Positions 1 through 7,989 are shown, counted from the stretch's first letter. The stretch: 11,419 bases of DNA from an uncultured Eubacteriales bacterium (GCA_900546635.1 URDS01000069.1:1-11419), one strand, 5' to 3'. Numbers and translations: made by a program. Notes: a model not told the origin generated them from the sequence alone.

Positions 1-93
1 GGCACTCGCGCGCCTGTAAGGTGTTTACAAGGCGGCGCATGTCCGCCTTGTAAACTTATTTGATTTGCGATTTTCACTTTTTTGACAGGCTGA
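1..93 (-). repeat. Interspersed palindromic repeat, copy 1 (cut by the window start)
   Basis: Read on the minus strand, this begins TCAGCCTGTC (84-93) and continues through an AT-rich linker containing CAAATCAAATA. It then reaches a perfect inverted repeat with 13-bp arms at 43-55 and 23-35 and a 7-nt loop, and runs on through ACACCTT to GCGCGAGTGCC at the window edge. The palindrome and downstream text match copies 2 and 3. The orientation follows transcription of guaB. The far end lies outside the window. Confidence 0.85.
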
Positions 94-124
94 GCAGACT
101 GTTCGTAAAATCGAACGGTCTGCT
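93..124 (-). terminator. Hairpin downstream of guaB, fused to repeat copy 1
   Basis: A stem of 13 bp (93-105 with 112-124, containing one T·G wobble) closes a 6-nt loop about 40 nt after the guaB stop codon. In the guaB direction the foot runs straight into TCAGCCTGTC rather than a T-run, so it is not a textbook intrinsic terminator. Its position indicates that it marks the guaB transcript end. The last stem base is also the first base of the repeat motif, as at the other two sites. Confidence 0.6.
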
Positions 125-163
125 TTGATATTCAGCCCGCAAAGCGGCAGAAAGAAAGCAATT

Positions 164-1639
164 TTAAGATTGTACGCTGTAATTCGGCGCTTCTTTGGTA
201 ATGTTGATATCGTGCGGATGAGATTCACGCAGTCCCGCCGCACTGATCCGAATAAACCGGCCGTTTTCTTTGAGCGCCGGAATATTCCCGGTTCCGCAAT
301 AGCCCATGCCGGAACGCAGTCCGCCCATAAGCTGATACACGGTGTCCGACAGCGGTCCTTTGTACGGTACGCGCCCCTCGACGCCTTCGGGAACAAGTTT
401 TTTCGTTCCGGTTTGGAAATATCTGTCCTTGGACCCCTTTTCCATTGCAGCAAGCGATCCCATACCTCTGTATACTTTAAAGCGGCGTCCCTGATAAATT
501 TCGCTTTCTCCGGGGCTCTCCTCGCAGCCTGCGAACAGGGAACCGATCATCACAACATCCGCGCCCGCGGCAATGGCTTTGACAAGATCACCGCTGTATT
601 TAACGCCGCCGTCTGCAATCAGCGGAATGCCGAGTTCACCGGCAACTTCGGCAGCATTCATAATGGCCGTGATCTGCGGAACGCCGATGCCCGCAACAAT
701 ACGGGTCGTACAGATGGAACCGGGGCCGATGCCGACCTTGATCGCGTCCGCGCCGGCGCGAATCAGATCGCGTGCCGCCTCCGCCGTTGCAATGTTGCCT
801 GCAATAATCTGAGCTTCCGGAAATGCATCTTTTACTTTGGCCACGCAATCAATGATTCCTTTTGAATGTCCGTGCGCCGAATCCAATACAAGAAAGTCAG
901 CGCTTGCATCCAACAGCGCGCGCGCGCGATCGAGTACGTCGGCGGTTACACCGATCGCCGCGCCGCACAATAGTCTGCCGCGGCTGTCTTTCGCGGAATT
1001 TGGATATTTCTTTGTTTTGAGAATGTCTTTAATGGTAATCAGCCCGCAGAGTTTGCCATCCTCATCGACTAGGGGGAGTTTTTCGATCTTATGATGGCGC
1101 AGTATGTTTTGCGCCTGTTCAAGCGTAGTGCCTTTCGGCGCGACTACAAGATTTTCTTTTGTCATAACCTCGCGAATCGGCATGTGAAAATCATCTAAAA
1201 AGCGCATATCGCGATTGGTAATGATACCGACGAGATAACCGTCAGCATCACAGATCGGCACACCGGAAATCCGGAACTTGTTCATAAGTTCGTCGGCTTC
1301 ATAGACAAAATTGTCCGGAGACAGGGAAAACGGATTTGTAATCACGCCGTTTTCGTTTCGTTTTACTTTGTCCACTTCTTCTGCCTGACGGTCGATCGAC
1401 ATGTTTTTGTGAATCGTGCCCGCACCGCCCTCACGCGCAATGGCAATGGCCAAATCCGCCTCGGTTACGGTATCCATCGCCGCGCTCATCAGCGGAATAT
1501 TCAGCTTGATTTTGTTTGTAAGGCGCGTTTCCAAGTTTATTTGGTTGGGCAGGACTTCGCTTTTGGCAGGAATGAGAAGAACATCATCAAACGTTAATCC
1601 CTCCTGGGCGATTTTTTCATGCATATCCATTTTTGACAT
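164..1639 (-). CDS. guaB: Inosine-5'-monophosphate dehydrogenase
   Basis: This enzyme oxidises IMP to XMP with NAD+, the committed step of GMP synthesis, in the cytosol. The 491-residue product has the usual full length. The N-terminal GLTFDDVLLIPAKSEV block is the standard IMPDH opening. Two CBS domains are inserted at about residues 95-205, with REVMT near 156-160. DSAHGHS (253-259) and GIGPGSICTTR (304-313) follow, which puts the catalytic Cys at about 310. The flap Arg-Tyr pair is in KDRYFQ (404-409). I chose the ATG at 1639 over the GTG one codon upstream (1640-1642), because AAAGGAG at 1646-1652 is 6 nt from the ATG but only 3 nt from the GTG. The gene has its own consensus promoter (1686-1714) and a 3' hairpin (93-124), so it is probably monocistronic. 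No purine riboswitch-like leader is visible in the roughly 40-nt 5' UTR. Identification is secure. Confidence 0.97.
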   Translation of the reverse strand: MSKMDMHEKIAQEGLTFDDVLLIPAKSEVLPNQINLETRLTNKIKLNIPLMSAAMDTVTEADLAIAIAREGGAGTIHKNMSIDRQAEEVDKVKRNENGVITNPFSLSPDNFVYEADELMNKFRISGVPICDADGYLVGIITNRDMRFLDDFHMPIREVMTKENLVVAPKGTTLEQAQNILRHHKIEKLPLVDEDGKLCGLITIKDILKTKKYPNSAKDSRGRLLCGAAIGVTADVLDRARALLDASADFLVLDSAHGHSKGIIDCVAKVKDAFPEAQIIAGNIATAEAARDLIRAGADAIKVGIGPGSICTTRIVAGIGVPQITAIMNAAEVAGELGIPLIADGGVKYSGDLVKAIAAGADVVMIGSLFAGCEESPGESEIYQGRRFKVYRGMGSLAAMEKGSKDRYFQTGTKKLVPEGVEGRVPYKGPLSDTVYQLMGGLRSGMGYCGTGNIPALKENGRFIRISAAGLRESHPHDINITKEAPNYSVQS

Positions 1640-1685
1640 CACAAACTCCTTTGGCAGAATTTACCGATAATATTATTTATATAAA

Positions 1686-1714
1686 ATTATACCGAAAAAG
1701 GGCCCGGGTGTCAA
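1686..1714 (-). promoter_or_regulatory. Consensus sigma-A promoter of guaB
   Basis: Read on the minus strand, there is a perfect TTGACA (1709-1714), a 17-nt spacer and a perfect TATAAT (1686-1691). Transcription should start near 1679, giving a short leader of about 40 nt. The spacer contains a GC-rich CCCGGGCCC block, which is odd in this AT-rich gap. No operator could be identified. Confidence 0.85.
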
Positions 1715-1749
1715 TTGAGAATTTTATAAAAAAGCGCGAATATTTGGAT

Positions 1750-3987
1750 TTATTTTAGTGTTATTTCATATTTCCCGCTTTCATACAGCACAAAACCGGG
1801 ATTTGTATTTTGCGAAAGCGCAAATATTTGTGCATCGCCGTAGACTAAAAATGCATTTGTATGGAGAAAAAATGCTTTTTTCGCAACCGGAGAATGCTGG
1901 CCGAGCAAAACAAAATCCGCATATCGGATTTGCTCTGTCAAGTCCAGCGCCGTTTCATTAAAAGAAGAGCCGAGATACAGAATATTTTGATTACGATAAG
2001 TCAACTGGAGAGAAACAGACGGATGAGATGAGCGGGGAATAGACTGCGGCGGATACAGTGTAATTTCACACGCGCCGAACGTTTCGGGCATATCGTAATC
2101 AAAAAATTTTACCGAAACGCCGCGATTGACGGCCGTATCACAGAGCGCATGCATGATAACGGTTTCCGTTTCTCCGTTTGGGATGGGAAGGTATAGCGTT
2201 TCGATATATGCGCTGCGCGCCAGTTTATCAAAACTTCCGATATGCGTTTCATGATAATGCGTGATCATATAACCGGATAACTCCGGACAAAACGCGGTTT
2301 TCGATATGTATTCTGCTTTGTTCACGGTACCCGAAGAGCCGTTTGAAATATCAATATACATGGATTTGCCGTTTGCAGTCAAGACGATTCCGTCACTTTT
2401 CGTATTGGTAAAATAGATACAGTGCATTTCATTTGCATGTGCGCTTCCGACGACGGCAATTCCGATGCCGGATGCAAGCAGACCTGCGAGCAACGGAAGG
2501 AAAATCAGCCATTTTTTCTGAAGCCGCAGAGTTAGAAGAATCACCGCAAAAATCACCGAAACAAATAAAATTATTTTGACAAAATCCTGCGATACGGAAA
2601 CAAGCAATCCCGGCCGGTCTGCCAAACGTCTGGTAATCCCCAAAATAAAATCCGCGGCGCCGTTTATCAGAATCTGAATCAGGGCGACATCCGAAAACAA
2701 AACGGCAACCGGCACAAGATACAAAAACAGCGTAAACAAAGGCACAATCAGGAGATTGGCAAGCGGCGTCATAACCGAAACTTCCCCAAACTGAACCGCT
2801 GTAATCGGCAGGGTTGCAAAAAAGACGCATATGGTTATCAAAAGCTGAAGCGCAAAGGTGAGGACAACGCCGAAAAAACGGTTTTTACCTTTATATTTTG
2901 GGAAAATATCCATAACGACCAGAATGGCGAAAGTAGCGGCAAAAGAAAGCCACAGTCCTGCGCTCAGTACCGAAAAGGGACGCAGCAGCAAAATTACGGA
3001 AACGGCGATCATCAACGCCGTATAGGAATCTCGGCTTCTGCCGCACAGAAAGCTCCAATAAGACAATATCGCCATGAGGCCGGCACGGCAAACGGACGCG
3101 GAAAATCCGGACAGCCCCATGTAAAACAGCGCAAGCGGAATGAGCAGCGTATAAATTATCTTTTTATTCAGACGGAAAAAGGACATGCAAAGCGCGGCCA
3201 TTCCGAGAAATGCGGTAAAATGCGTTCCGCTGATTGCAAGAATGTGACTGATTCCGAGACGGCGAAAATCCCTGACTGTCGAGTCGTCAAGGCAGTCGCG
3301 CTCTCCGATTACAAGCGCTTTCAAAAGCGCGGCGGTATCCTCCGAATAAGCGCCGTCAATTTTTGTAGCTATTTTTTCGCGAAGAATATCGAAGGTGTAT
3401 GCAAAGGACGCGCTTTGATTTCCAAGCAAAACACATGAACTGACGTCCGCGCCAATCAGTATTCCGTTTGATAGATTGGCGCTGCGCGCATGGTATCCGT
3501 TGATCGTATCTTCAAAGGGATGCAGCAGCGCATCCGCGCGTATAACATCGCCTCGGGTCAGTTCGGGTTCGGCGTCAAATTCCAATATCGCTTTAAAATC
3601 GCATTTTTCGCCGTTAAGCCGCTTGACTTTTGCCGTATATGTACTGAAATAAGAAGCACTGAAATTTCTTTTGATAATTTCGCCCTCTATGGAAACCGGC
3701 GCTTCCGTATGTTCAAGCGGATATACGGTATTTTCAAAAAAGCACAGTGAAGATACGGTTGCCAGCGTACAGAAAACAGTACAGAGAAACAGACGCAGAA
3801 TCAACCCCGGCACAAAACGACGAACGATTGTGATTAAGGCGGCCGCGAAGAAGAGCAGCACCGTTGCCGAAAGAAAAATCCAGAATAAAACTTGCTTGAT
3901 TTTGCTGTTTAAATTACAACAAAGCAGGCTGACGGTGACAAAAAGAGTCAGCGCAAGAAACAAAGGGCGCTTACTGAAAATGTCCAT
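1750..3987 (-). CDS. comEC: ComEC/Rec2-family DNA uptake channel protein
   Basis: ComEC forms the inner-membrane channel that passes single-stranded DNA into the cell during natural transformation. The 745-residue product has the usual family layout. Two N-terminal membrane segments (about 9-24 and 33-55) precede a soluble region (about 90-190). A polytopic competence domain follows (about 215-485), with the family motif in HILAISGTHFTAFLG (248-262). A beta-lactamase-like domain spans about 520-745. That domain looks degenerate. The usual HxHxDH motif reads HYHETH (577-582), a GD-type motif is LGSS (672-675), and the HHGS region is GQHSP (696-700). DNA uptake through the channel could persist while any nuclease function is lost. 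Loss of uptake altogether is also possible, since no other com genes are in view. It starts at ATG 3987 with GAGGA about 10 nt upstream, and does not overlap guaB (107-nt gap). Confidence 0.9.
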   Translation of the reverse strand: MDIFSKRPLFLALTLFVTVSLLCCNLNSKIKQVLFWIFLSATVLLFFAAALITIVRRFVPGLILRLFLCTVFCTLATVSSLCFFENTVYPLEHTEAPVSIEGEIIKRNFSASYFSTYTAKVKRLNGEKCDFKAILEFDAEPELTRGDVIRADALLHPFEDTINGYHARSANLSNGILIGADVSSCVLLGNQSASFAYTFDILREKIATKIDGAYSEDTAALLKALVIGERDCLDDSTVRDFRRLGISHILAISGTHFTAFLGMAALCMSFFRLNKKIIYTLLIPLALFYMGLSGFSASVCRAGLMAILSYWSFLCGRSRDSYTALMIAVSVILLLRPFSVLSAGLWLSFAATFAILVVMDIFPKYKGKNRFFGVVLTFALQLLITICVFFATLPITAVQFGEVSVMTPLANLLIVPLFTLFLYLVPVAVLFSDVALIQILINGAADFILGITRRLADRPGLLVSVSQDFVKIILFVSVIFAVILLTLRLQKKWLIFLPLLAGLLASGIGIAVVGSAHANEMHCIYFTNTKSDGIVLTANGKSMYIDISNGSSGTVNKAEYISKTAFCPELSGYMITHYHETHIGSFDKLARSAYIETLYLPIPNGETETVIMHALCDTAVNRGVSVKFFDYDMPETFGACEITLYPPQSIPRSSHPSVSLQLTYRNQNILYLGSSFNETALDLTEQIRYADFVLLGQHSPVAKKAFFLHTNAFLVYGDAQIFALSQNTNPGFVLYESGKYEITLK

Positions 3988-4024
3988 TGTATTTTTATCC
4001 TCGAACTCGTCATTGTTTGCTATA

Positions 4025-4054
4025 ATTCTACAATATATGACATATGTTTTGCAA
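4025..4054 (-). promoter_or_regulatory. Probable promoter of comEC
   Basis: On the minus strand, TTGCAA (4049-4054) lies 18 nt from TAGAAT (4025-4030), about 40 nt upstream of the comEC start. The -10 matches sigma-A in 5 of 6 positions and the -35 in 4 of 6. No ComK- or sigma-H-like signal is evident. Confidence 0.45.
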
Positions 4055-4098
4055 TGCCGGGCGTTAAATTTTCAATAAAAATTACGTATCGCTTTGTC

Positions 4099-4127
4099 TT
4101 GACGAAGTTTTAAAATGGTTTTAAAAT
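4099..4127 (+). promoter_or_regulatory. Promoter of the galM-like gene
   Basis: TTGACG (4099-4104), a 17-nt spacer and TAAAAT (4122-4127) each match sigma-A in 5 of 6 positions. This gives a leader of about 20-25 nt that includes the GGAGG at 4144-4148. The region is AT-rich and diverges from the comEC promoter about 50 nt away. Confidence 0.7.
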
Positions 4128-4155
4128 AAAAATATCAAGATGTGGAGGAATAAAA

Positions 4156-5193
4156 ATGGACAAAAATCAATTCGGAATTTTAAAGGACGGAACCCCGATT
4201 GACGCATATACACTGAAAAGTGAAACCGTTACGGCTGTTATCTTGACATACGGCGGCAGAATACAGTCGCTGCATATTGACGGTCGGGATATCGTGTGCG
4301 GCTTTGATACGCTCGAAGACTATGAAAACGACAATTCATATCAAGGGGCGATTATCGGGAGATACGCCAATCGCATCAGCGAGGGAACCTTTACGCTGAA
4401 CGGGAAAAAATACGAACTTGCCAAAAATGATAAAGGGCTCAACCATAATCACGGCGGCGTCAGCGGATTTGACCGGAAAGTATGGACTGCGGAAATTCCG
4501 GATGTCAGGAAAGAATCGCTTGTACTTCGGTATACAAGCCCGGACGGAGAAGAGGGGTATCCCGGGAATTTGGATGTTACCGTAACCTATACCTTGACGG
4601 AGAATCGGCTTGCTATTCGGTATGAGGCAATTTGTGACAGCGATACATATGTCAATCTTACCAATCATTCTTATTTTAATTTAAAAGGGTATGATAAGGG
4701 TACGATTGAGGACCATGAATTGATTCTGTATGCCGATCGTTTCACGGCTGTGGATTTGCTTCGTATTCCTTTGGGCTACACGATTGATGTGACCGGCACG
4801 CCTTTTGATTTCCGTGTGCAAAAGCAGATCGGAAAGGACATTGACATTCCGAATGAGCAGATGGGAAATATCGGCGGATACGGACATAATTATTGGATAA
4901 ACGGTTCCAAAATGACGCAATATGAAGCCCGGCCGCTGCTCGTGCATGCCGATGTTTCCTGCGCCGGTCTTTCGATGCAGGTCGCGTCCGATATGCCCTG
5001 CAATCAGTTTTATACTTCCAATATTCTGTGCGGTCCCGTGCCGTTCAAAGGCGGTGTAAAGCAGCATAAGCGGCAGGCGATTTGTCTGGAACCGCAGTAT
5101 GAACCGGACAGCCCGTCGTATGAACGGACAATTTTGCATGCAAACGAAAAGTATGACTTCATGACGCTGTATACATTTACAATTGACCGCTGA
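4156..5193 (+). CDS. galM: Aldose 1-epimerase (GalM-like mutarotase)
   Basis: The family interconverts alpha and beta anomers of galactose, glucose and related sugars, feeding the Leloir or similar pathways in the cytosol. The 345-residue length is typical. Visible motifs are the substrate-binding Arg in RYANRI (69-74), the NHNHGG block (96-101) with His99, the catalytic acid His171 in TNHSYFNLKG, and the catalytic base Glu312 in LEPQYEPDSP. The segment usually written YDHN, whose Asp contacts sugar hydroxyls in characterised GalM enzymes, reads YGHN (242-245). Substrate range may therefore differ from galactose. ATG 4156 sits 7 nt after GGAGG. The gene has its own promoter and a strong terminator, and no gal operon partners are present. 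The family is certain and the exact sugar is not. Confidence 0.9.
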   Translation: MDKNQFGILKDGTPIDAYTLKSETVTAVILTYGGRIQSLHIDGRDIVCGFDTLEDYENDNSYQGAIIGRYANRISEGTFTLNGKKYELAKNDKGLNHNHGGVSGFDRKVWTAEIPDVRKESLVLRYTSPDGEEGYPGNLDVTVTYTLTENRLAIRYEAICDSDTYVNLTNHSYFNLKGYDKGTIEDHELILYADRFTAVDLLRIPLGYTIDVTGTPFDFRVQKQIGKDIDIPNEQMGNIGGYGHNYWINGSKMTQYEARPLLVHADVSCAGLSMQVASDMPCNQFYTSNILCGPVPFKGGVKQHKRQAICLEPQYEPDSPSYERTILHANEKYDFMTLYTFTIDR

Positions 5194-5202
5194 AAGCTTT
5201 TT

Positions 5203-5246
5203 GCCGCCGGCCGAAACAAAATTTTTATTTCGGCCGGCGGCTTTTT
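5203..5246 (+). terminator. Rho-independent terminator of galM
   Basis: A 14-bp perfect GC-rich stem (5203-5216 with 5228-5241) closes an 11-nt AT-rich loop and is followed by TTTTT. It starts 10 nt after the galM stop codon and separates galM from the next gene. Confidence 0.92.
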
Positions 5247-5249
5247 GTG

Positions 5250-5278
5250 TTGCAATGGCCATGCGGCTATGTTATGAT
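5250..5278 (+). promoter_or_regulatory. Promoter of the lactonase-family gene
   Basis: TTGCAA (5250-5255), a 17-nt spacer and TATGAT (5273-5278) lie immediately after the galM terminator and about 43 nt upstream of the next start codon. The -35 is weak (4 of 6) and the -10 good (5 of 6). Confidence 0.6.
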
Positions 5279-5320
5279 ACAATTGTTTAATCATGATTTT
5301 TTATAAAGCGAGGTCAAAAG

Positions 5321-6310
5321 ATGGAACTGCTTATTTCAGGGTACGGCAAAAAAGGCGATCAAAATCTTATAAAATGTGATGAAACCGGAAAAATCCTATG
5401 GTATGATACGATTGAATCTCCGAGTTTTGTATGTGTCTGCGGCACACGGATGTTTGCCGTGACCGAAAGCGACGATTACGCATATCTGCATTCTTATGTG
5501 CAAAACGGTGCAGGGTATAGCCGTGTTGACAGTATTCGCTGCGCCGGAAACGGGCTTTGCCATGTTTGCTATTCGGAAAAACATCATATGGTATTCGGCG
5601 CCTGCTGGGGATCCGGGCATTTGCTGTATGCAAGCATTGATGATAACGGAAAGTTCTTAAAAGCGGATGCGCTTTATCAGGAAAATGAATCCGGAGATGA
5701 CGCGCTGATTTCACGTGTGCATTTCGTACATGTCAATTCTGCTGAAGATACGCTGATGGTAAATAATGTCGGCCTGGATATCATATATTTTTATGAGATT
5801 TTAAACGGTCAGCTTCGTGAAAAAGACCGCATTTATACAGAGCGCGGCCAGCATCCGCGGCATTCTGTATATAACCGCGACGAAAGTCTTTTATATGTTA
5901 TAACCGAGCTTTCCAATGAAGTGTTGGTATATAAAATGCCGGAAAAGCAACTGCTTCAGCGCATTTCAACGCTGCCGGACGGTTTTTCCGGAAAAAGCCA
6001 CTGTTCCGCGATTTGCCTGTCGCCGGACGAGAAGATGATTTACGGTGCAAACCGATACAGTGAATCGCTTGTGTTTTTTGCTGCGGATTCGGCCGGATTA
6101 CTGAAAAAGGTGCTCCAAATCCCGACTGTCGGTGAAAAACCGAGACATATGATTTTGACTCAAGACGGCCGCTCGCTGATTGTCTGTTATCAGGTATCCG
6201 GCGAGGTTTGCATCATGCCGCTGGATGAAAGCGGAATCCCCTTAGAAGCCGAAGCGCAAAAATTCCCGTTTCCGTCTGCAGCGTGTGCGGTAGATTGTAC
6301 CATTAGATGA
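5321..6310 (+). CDS. Lactonase-family seven-bladed beta-propeller protein (6-phosphogluconolactonase-like)
   Basis: The product is 329 residues and resembles the lactonase family that includes YbhE/Pgl, cytosolic beta-propellers that hydrolyse 6-phosphogluconolactone or other sugar lactones. Supporting motifs are SRVHFVHV (131-138), the NVGLDIIYFYEI stretch (149-160; the family usually has Asp near its start), RGQHPRHSVYN (175-185), YVITELSNEVLVY (192-204), a SHCSAICLSPDEK block (226-238) and EKPRHMIL (272-279). No signal peptide is seen, so it is cytosolic. It starts at ATG 5321, 7 nt after GAGG. The gene follows galM but has its own promoter, so any link through sugar metabolism is only suggestive. 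No zwf or gnd neighbours support a pentose-phosphate role. The fold assignment is good and the substrate is open. Confidence 0.82.
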   Translation: MELLISGYGKKGDQNLIKCDETGKILWYDTIESPSFVCVCGTRMFAVTESDDYAYLHSYVQNGAGYSRVDSIRCAGNGLCHVCYSEKHHMVFGACWGSGHLLYASIDDNGKFLKADALYQENESGDDALISRVHFVHVNSAEDTLMVNNVGLDIIYFYEILNGQLREKDRIYTERGQHPRHSVYNRDESLLYVITELSNEVLVYKMPEKQLLQRISTLPDGFSGKSHCSAICLSPDEKMIYGANRYSESLVFFAADSAGLLKKVLQIPTVGEKPRHMILTQDGRSLIVCYQVSGEVCIMPLDESGIPLEAEAQKFPFPSAACAVDCTIR

Positions 6311-6336
6311 AAAATTCACAAAATCGTCATATTCGC

Positions 6337-6365
6337 TTGTATTATTCGTCATAATATGCTATGAT
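6337..6365 (+). promoter_or_regulatory. Promoter of the acyltransferase-fold gene
   Basis: TTGTAT (6337-6342), a 17-nt spacer and TATGAT (6360-6365) lie about 46 nt upstream of the start codon. CGTCAT occurs twice, at 6325 and 6347, 22 nt apart and flanking the -35. This could be an operator but is short enough to be chance. Confidence 0.55.
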
Positions 6366-6410
6366 ATAAACGTTAAAAACGAAACCCGCGCAATAAGTGG
6401 AGGACTCCTC

Positions 6411-7289
6411 ATGAAAAAAAGACGCCGCCGCTTTGGCGACAGAAAAGACGGCAGGCGCGTCCGCTCTCTGCCGCCGATGTCGTATGTAATTCCATATATT
6501 ATGCGCACCCGAAACGATGCGCAGAATTTTATTACGGATTCTATTGACATTACGGAGACAGATAAATATCTGCGTGAACTGCGTCGCAAAGGCATGAAAA
6601 ATATCAGTATCCTACATATTTTTCTGGCCGCTTATATTCGTGCAATCGCCATGCGTCCGGGCATAAACCGTTTTTGTTCGGGACAGAAAATTTTTCACCG
6701 CAATACAATTGAATTTAATATGGCTGTGAAAAAGGAAATGTCGCTGGACGCGCCCGATACGATGATTAAAGTGCGCTTTGAACCGACAGACACAATATCC
6801 GTGGTATATGAAAAATTTAATCAGGTCGTAGAAAATGCCACAAAAGAAAACAGCAATACGGATTTTGATAAAACAGCCAAAGCGCTTACGCGTCTGCCTG
6901 GACTTTTTTTCCGCTGGACGGTTTCTCTTTTGACTTTCTTAGACTATTTCGGTTTGCTTCCGCAGGCTTTGTTAGATGTCAGTCCGTTCCATGGCTCTAT
7001 GATCATCACCAGTATGGGATCGCTTGGAATCCCGCCGATTTATCATCATCTTTATAATTTCGGCAATCTTCCCGCTTTCCTTTCTTACGGACAGAAATAC
7101 CATAAAAATGTCATGGGCATCAACGGCGAAATTGAAAAAAGAACTTTTATTGACTTTACCGCTGTTGTAGATGAACGAATCTGCGATGGATTCTATTACG
7201 CCTCTGCTTTTAAACTGATTAAAAAATTTGTAATGTCTCCGGCGCTCTTGGAAACACCGCCGGAAACGGTAATTGAAGATATTGATTGA
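6411..7289 (+). CDS. Putative CoA-dependent acyltransferase-fold protein (2-oxoacid dehydrogenase E2 catalytic-domain-like), catalytic His replaced
   Basis: The 292-residue product resembles stand-alone relatives of the chloramphenicol acetyltransferase / dihydrolipoamide acyltransferase domain. It opens with a very basic stretch (KKRRRRFGDRKDGRRVR, residues 2-18), followed by LPPMSYVIPYIMRTRNDAQN (20-39). FLAAYIRAIAMRPGINRF (71-88) matches the helix around the family's AAY..A....P..N pattern. SMIITSMGSLGI (196-207) corresponds to the E2 TISN.G..G segment. In E2 and CAT enzymes the active-site motif is DHRxxDG or HHxxxDG. Here it reads DERICDG (254-260), so Glu255 occupies the catalytic His position. 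No lipoyl or E3-binding domain is present. ATG 6411 lies 7 nt from GGAGG, and that GAGG can pair with CCTC just before the start codon. Function is unknown. It could be a repurposed enzyme or a binding protein. Confidence 0.72.
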   Translation: MKKRRRRFGDRKDGRRVRSLPPMSYVIPYIMRTRNDAQNFITDSIDITETDKYLRELRRKGMKNISILHIFLAAYIRAIAMRPGINRFCSGQKIFHRNTIEFNMAVKKEMSLDAPDTMIKVRFEPTDTISVVYEKFNQVVENATKENSNTDFDKTAKALTRLPGLFFRWTVSLLTFLDYFGLLPQALLDVSPFHGSMIITSMGSLGIPPIYHHLYNFGNLPAFLSYGQKYHKNVMGINGEIEKRTFIDFTAVVDERICDGFYYASAFKLIKKFVMSPALLETPPETVIEDID

Positions 7290-7290
7290 C

Positions 7291-7326
7291 AGAACAAACG
7301 CCATCCTGCGGGATGGCGTTTGTTCT
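7291..7326. terminator. Bidirectional hairpin between convergent genes
   Basis: A perfect 16-bp stem (7291-7306 with 7311-7326) closes a TGCG tetraloop. It sits 1 nt after the acyltransferase-fold stop codon and 8 nt from the spoVT stop codon, so it can serve both converging transcripts. There is no long T-run on either side. Confidence 0.85.
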
Positions 7327-7334
7327 GCGTGAAA

Positions 7335-7889
7335 TTAGGCCTCAAGCTGCTTTCCGAGGAAAGACGCTGCTGTTTGAATCAATTTGACCTCAACGTCACG
7401 ACCGAGTGCTGCGCTGCTTTGGATCTCATTTGAAACGATAGAGGCGACACATCCGACAATGTCTCCCTCACTGATGATGGGCATGGCGCAGCTGACATAA
7501 TGGCTGCCGCCGTCCTCAATTACAGGCAATCGTGTACTCTCGCCGCTGTTGACATAAAGCGCGCGACTTTCGATAATATCTTCGATTTCACTGGAGAGTT
7601 TTTTCTCTGTGTATTCTTTTTTGGATACGCCCGAGCAGGCAATGATTACATCCCGATCGGAGATAACGACGGACATTCCGCTGGTTTTATTCAGTGTGTC
7701 GGCATATTGGGCTGCAAAGGCCATTAATTCTCCGATAGGCGAATATTTTTTAAATATAACTTCGCCTTCTCTGTCCGTGTATATTTCAAGCGGGTCGCCT
7801 TCGCGGATTCGCATTGTGCGCCGTATCTCTTTTGGAATGACTACTCTGCCAAGATCGTCGATTCTTCTTACAATACCGGTGGCTTTCAT
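7335..7889 (-). CDS. spoVT: Stage V sporulation protein T, AbrB-type transcription regulator
   Basis: SpoVT is a forespore DNA-binding regulator that tunes sigma-G-dependent genes during spore maturation. The 184-residue length is close to the family norm. The N-terminal swapped-hairpin AbrB domain is unmistakable: MKATGIVRRIDDLGRVVIPK (1-20) and EIRRTMRIREGDPLEIYTDR (21-40). A linker leads to a GAF-like domain (about 56-182), with VVISDRDVIIACSGVSK (74-90) and HYVSCAMPIISEGDIVGC (130-147). ATG 7889 is 6 nt from AAGGAG (7896-7901). The gene stands alone, converging on the acyltransferase-fold gene and diverging from rubrerythrin. A possible sigma-G promoter lies upstream. Its presence implies that the organism, or a recent ancestor, makes endospores. 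Other AbrB-family regulators lack the GAF half, so the assignment is firm. Confidence 0.95.
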   Translation of the reverse strand: MKATGIVRRIDDLGRVVIPKEIRRTMRIREGDPLEIYTDREGEVIFKKYSPIGELMAFAAQYADTLNKTSGMSVVISDRDVIIACSGVSKKEYTEKKLSSEIEDIIESRALYVNSGESTRLPVIEDGGSHYVSCAMPIISEGDIVGCVASIVSNEIQSSAALGRDVEVKLIQTAASFLGKQLEA

Positions 7890-7928
7890 AGTTTTCTCCT
7901 TGATCTGTTATTTTGCTGTTTGCTTTGT

Positions 7929-7957
7929 TAGTGTTTGTAACAAAAGTGAAATTATGC
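7929..7957 (-). promoter_or_regulatory. Possible sigma-G promoter of spoVT
   Basis: On the minus strand, GCATA (7953-7957) is followed after 17 nt by AACACTA (7929-7935), which matches the forespore -10 consensus CATACTA at 5 of 7 positions. spoVT is sigma-G-dependent in Bacillus, so a promoter of this type is expected. No good sigma-A promoter is seen here. The evidence is pattern-matching only. Confidence 0.35.
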
Positions 7958-7989
7958 AGTATATATTGAAATTTCACGATTTTTGCAGA

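Noticed and set aside
125..865. Plus-strand open frame of 246 codons across guaB
   Set aside because: It lies antisense to the well-supported guaB gene, has no ribosome binding site and shows no recognisable domain. Its product looks like a shadow frame.
1640..1685. Guanine/purine riboswitch in the guaB leader
   Set aside because: The leader from the predicted start site is only about 40 nt and AT-rich, too short for an aptamer plus expression platform.
4681..5262. Minus-strand open frame of 193 codons across galM
   Set aside because: It is antisense to galM, runs through galM's terminator, and has no family motif.
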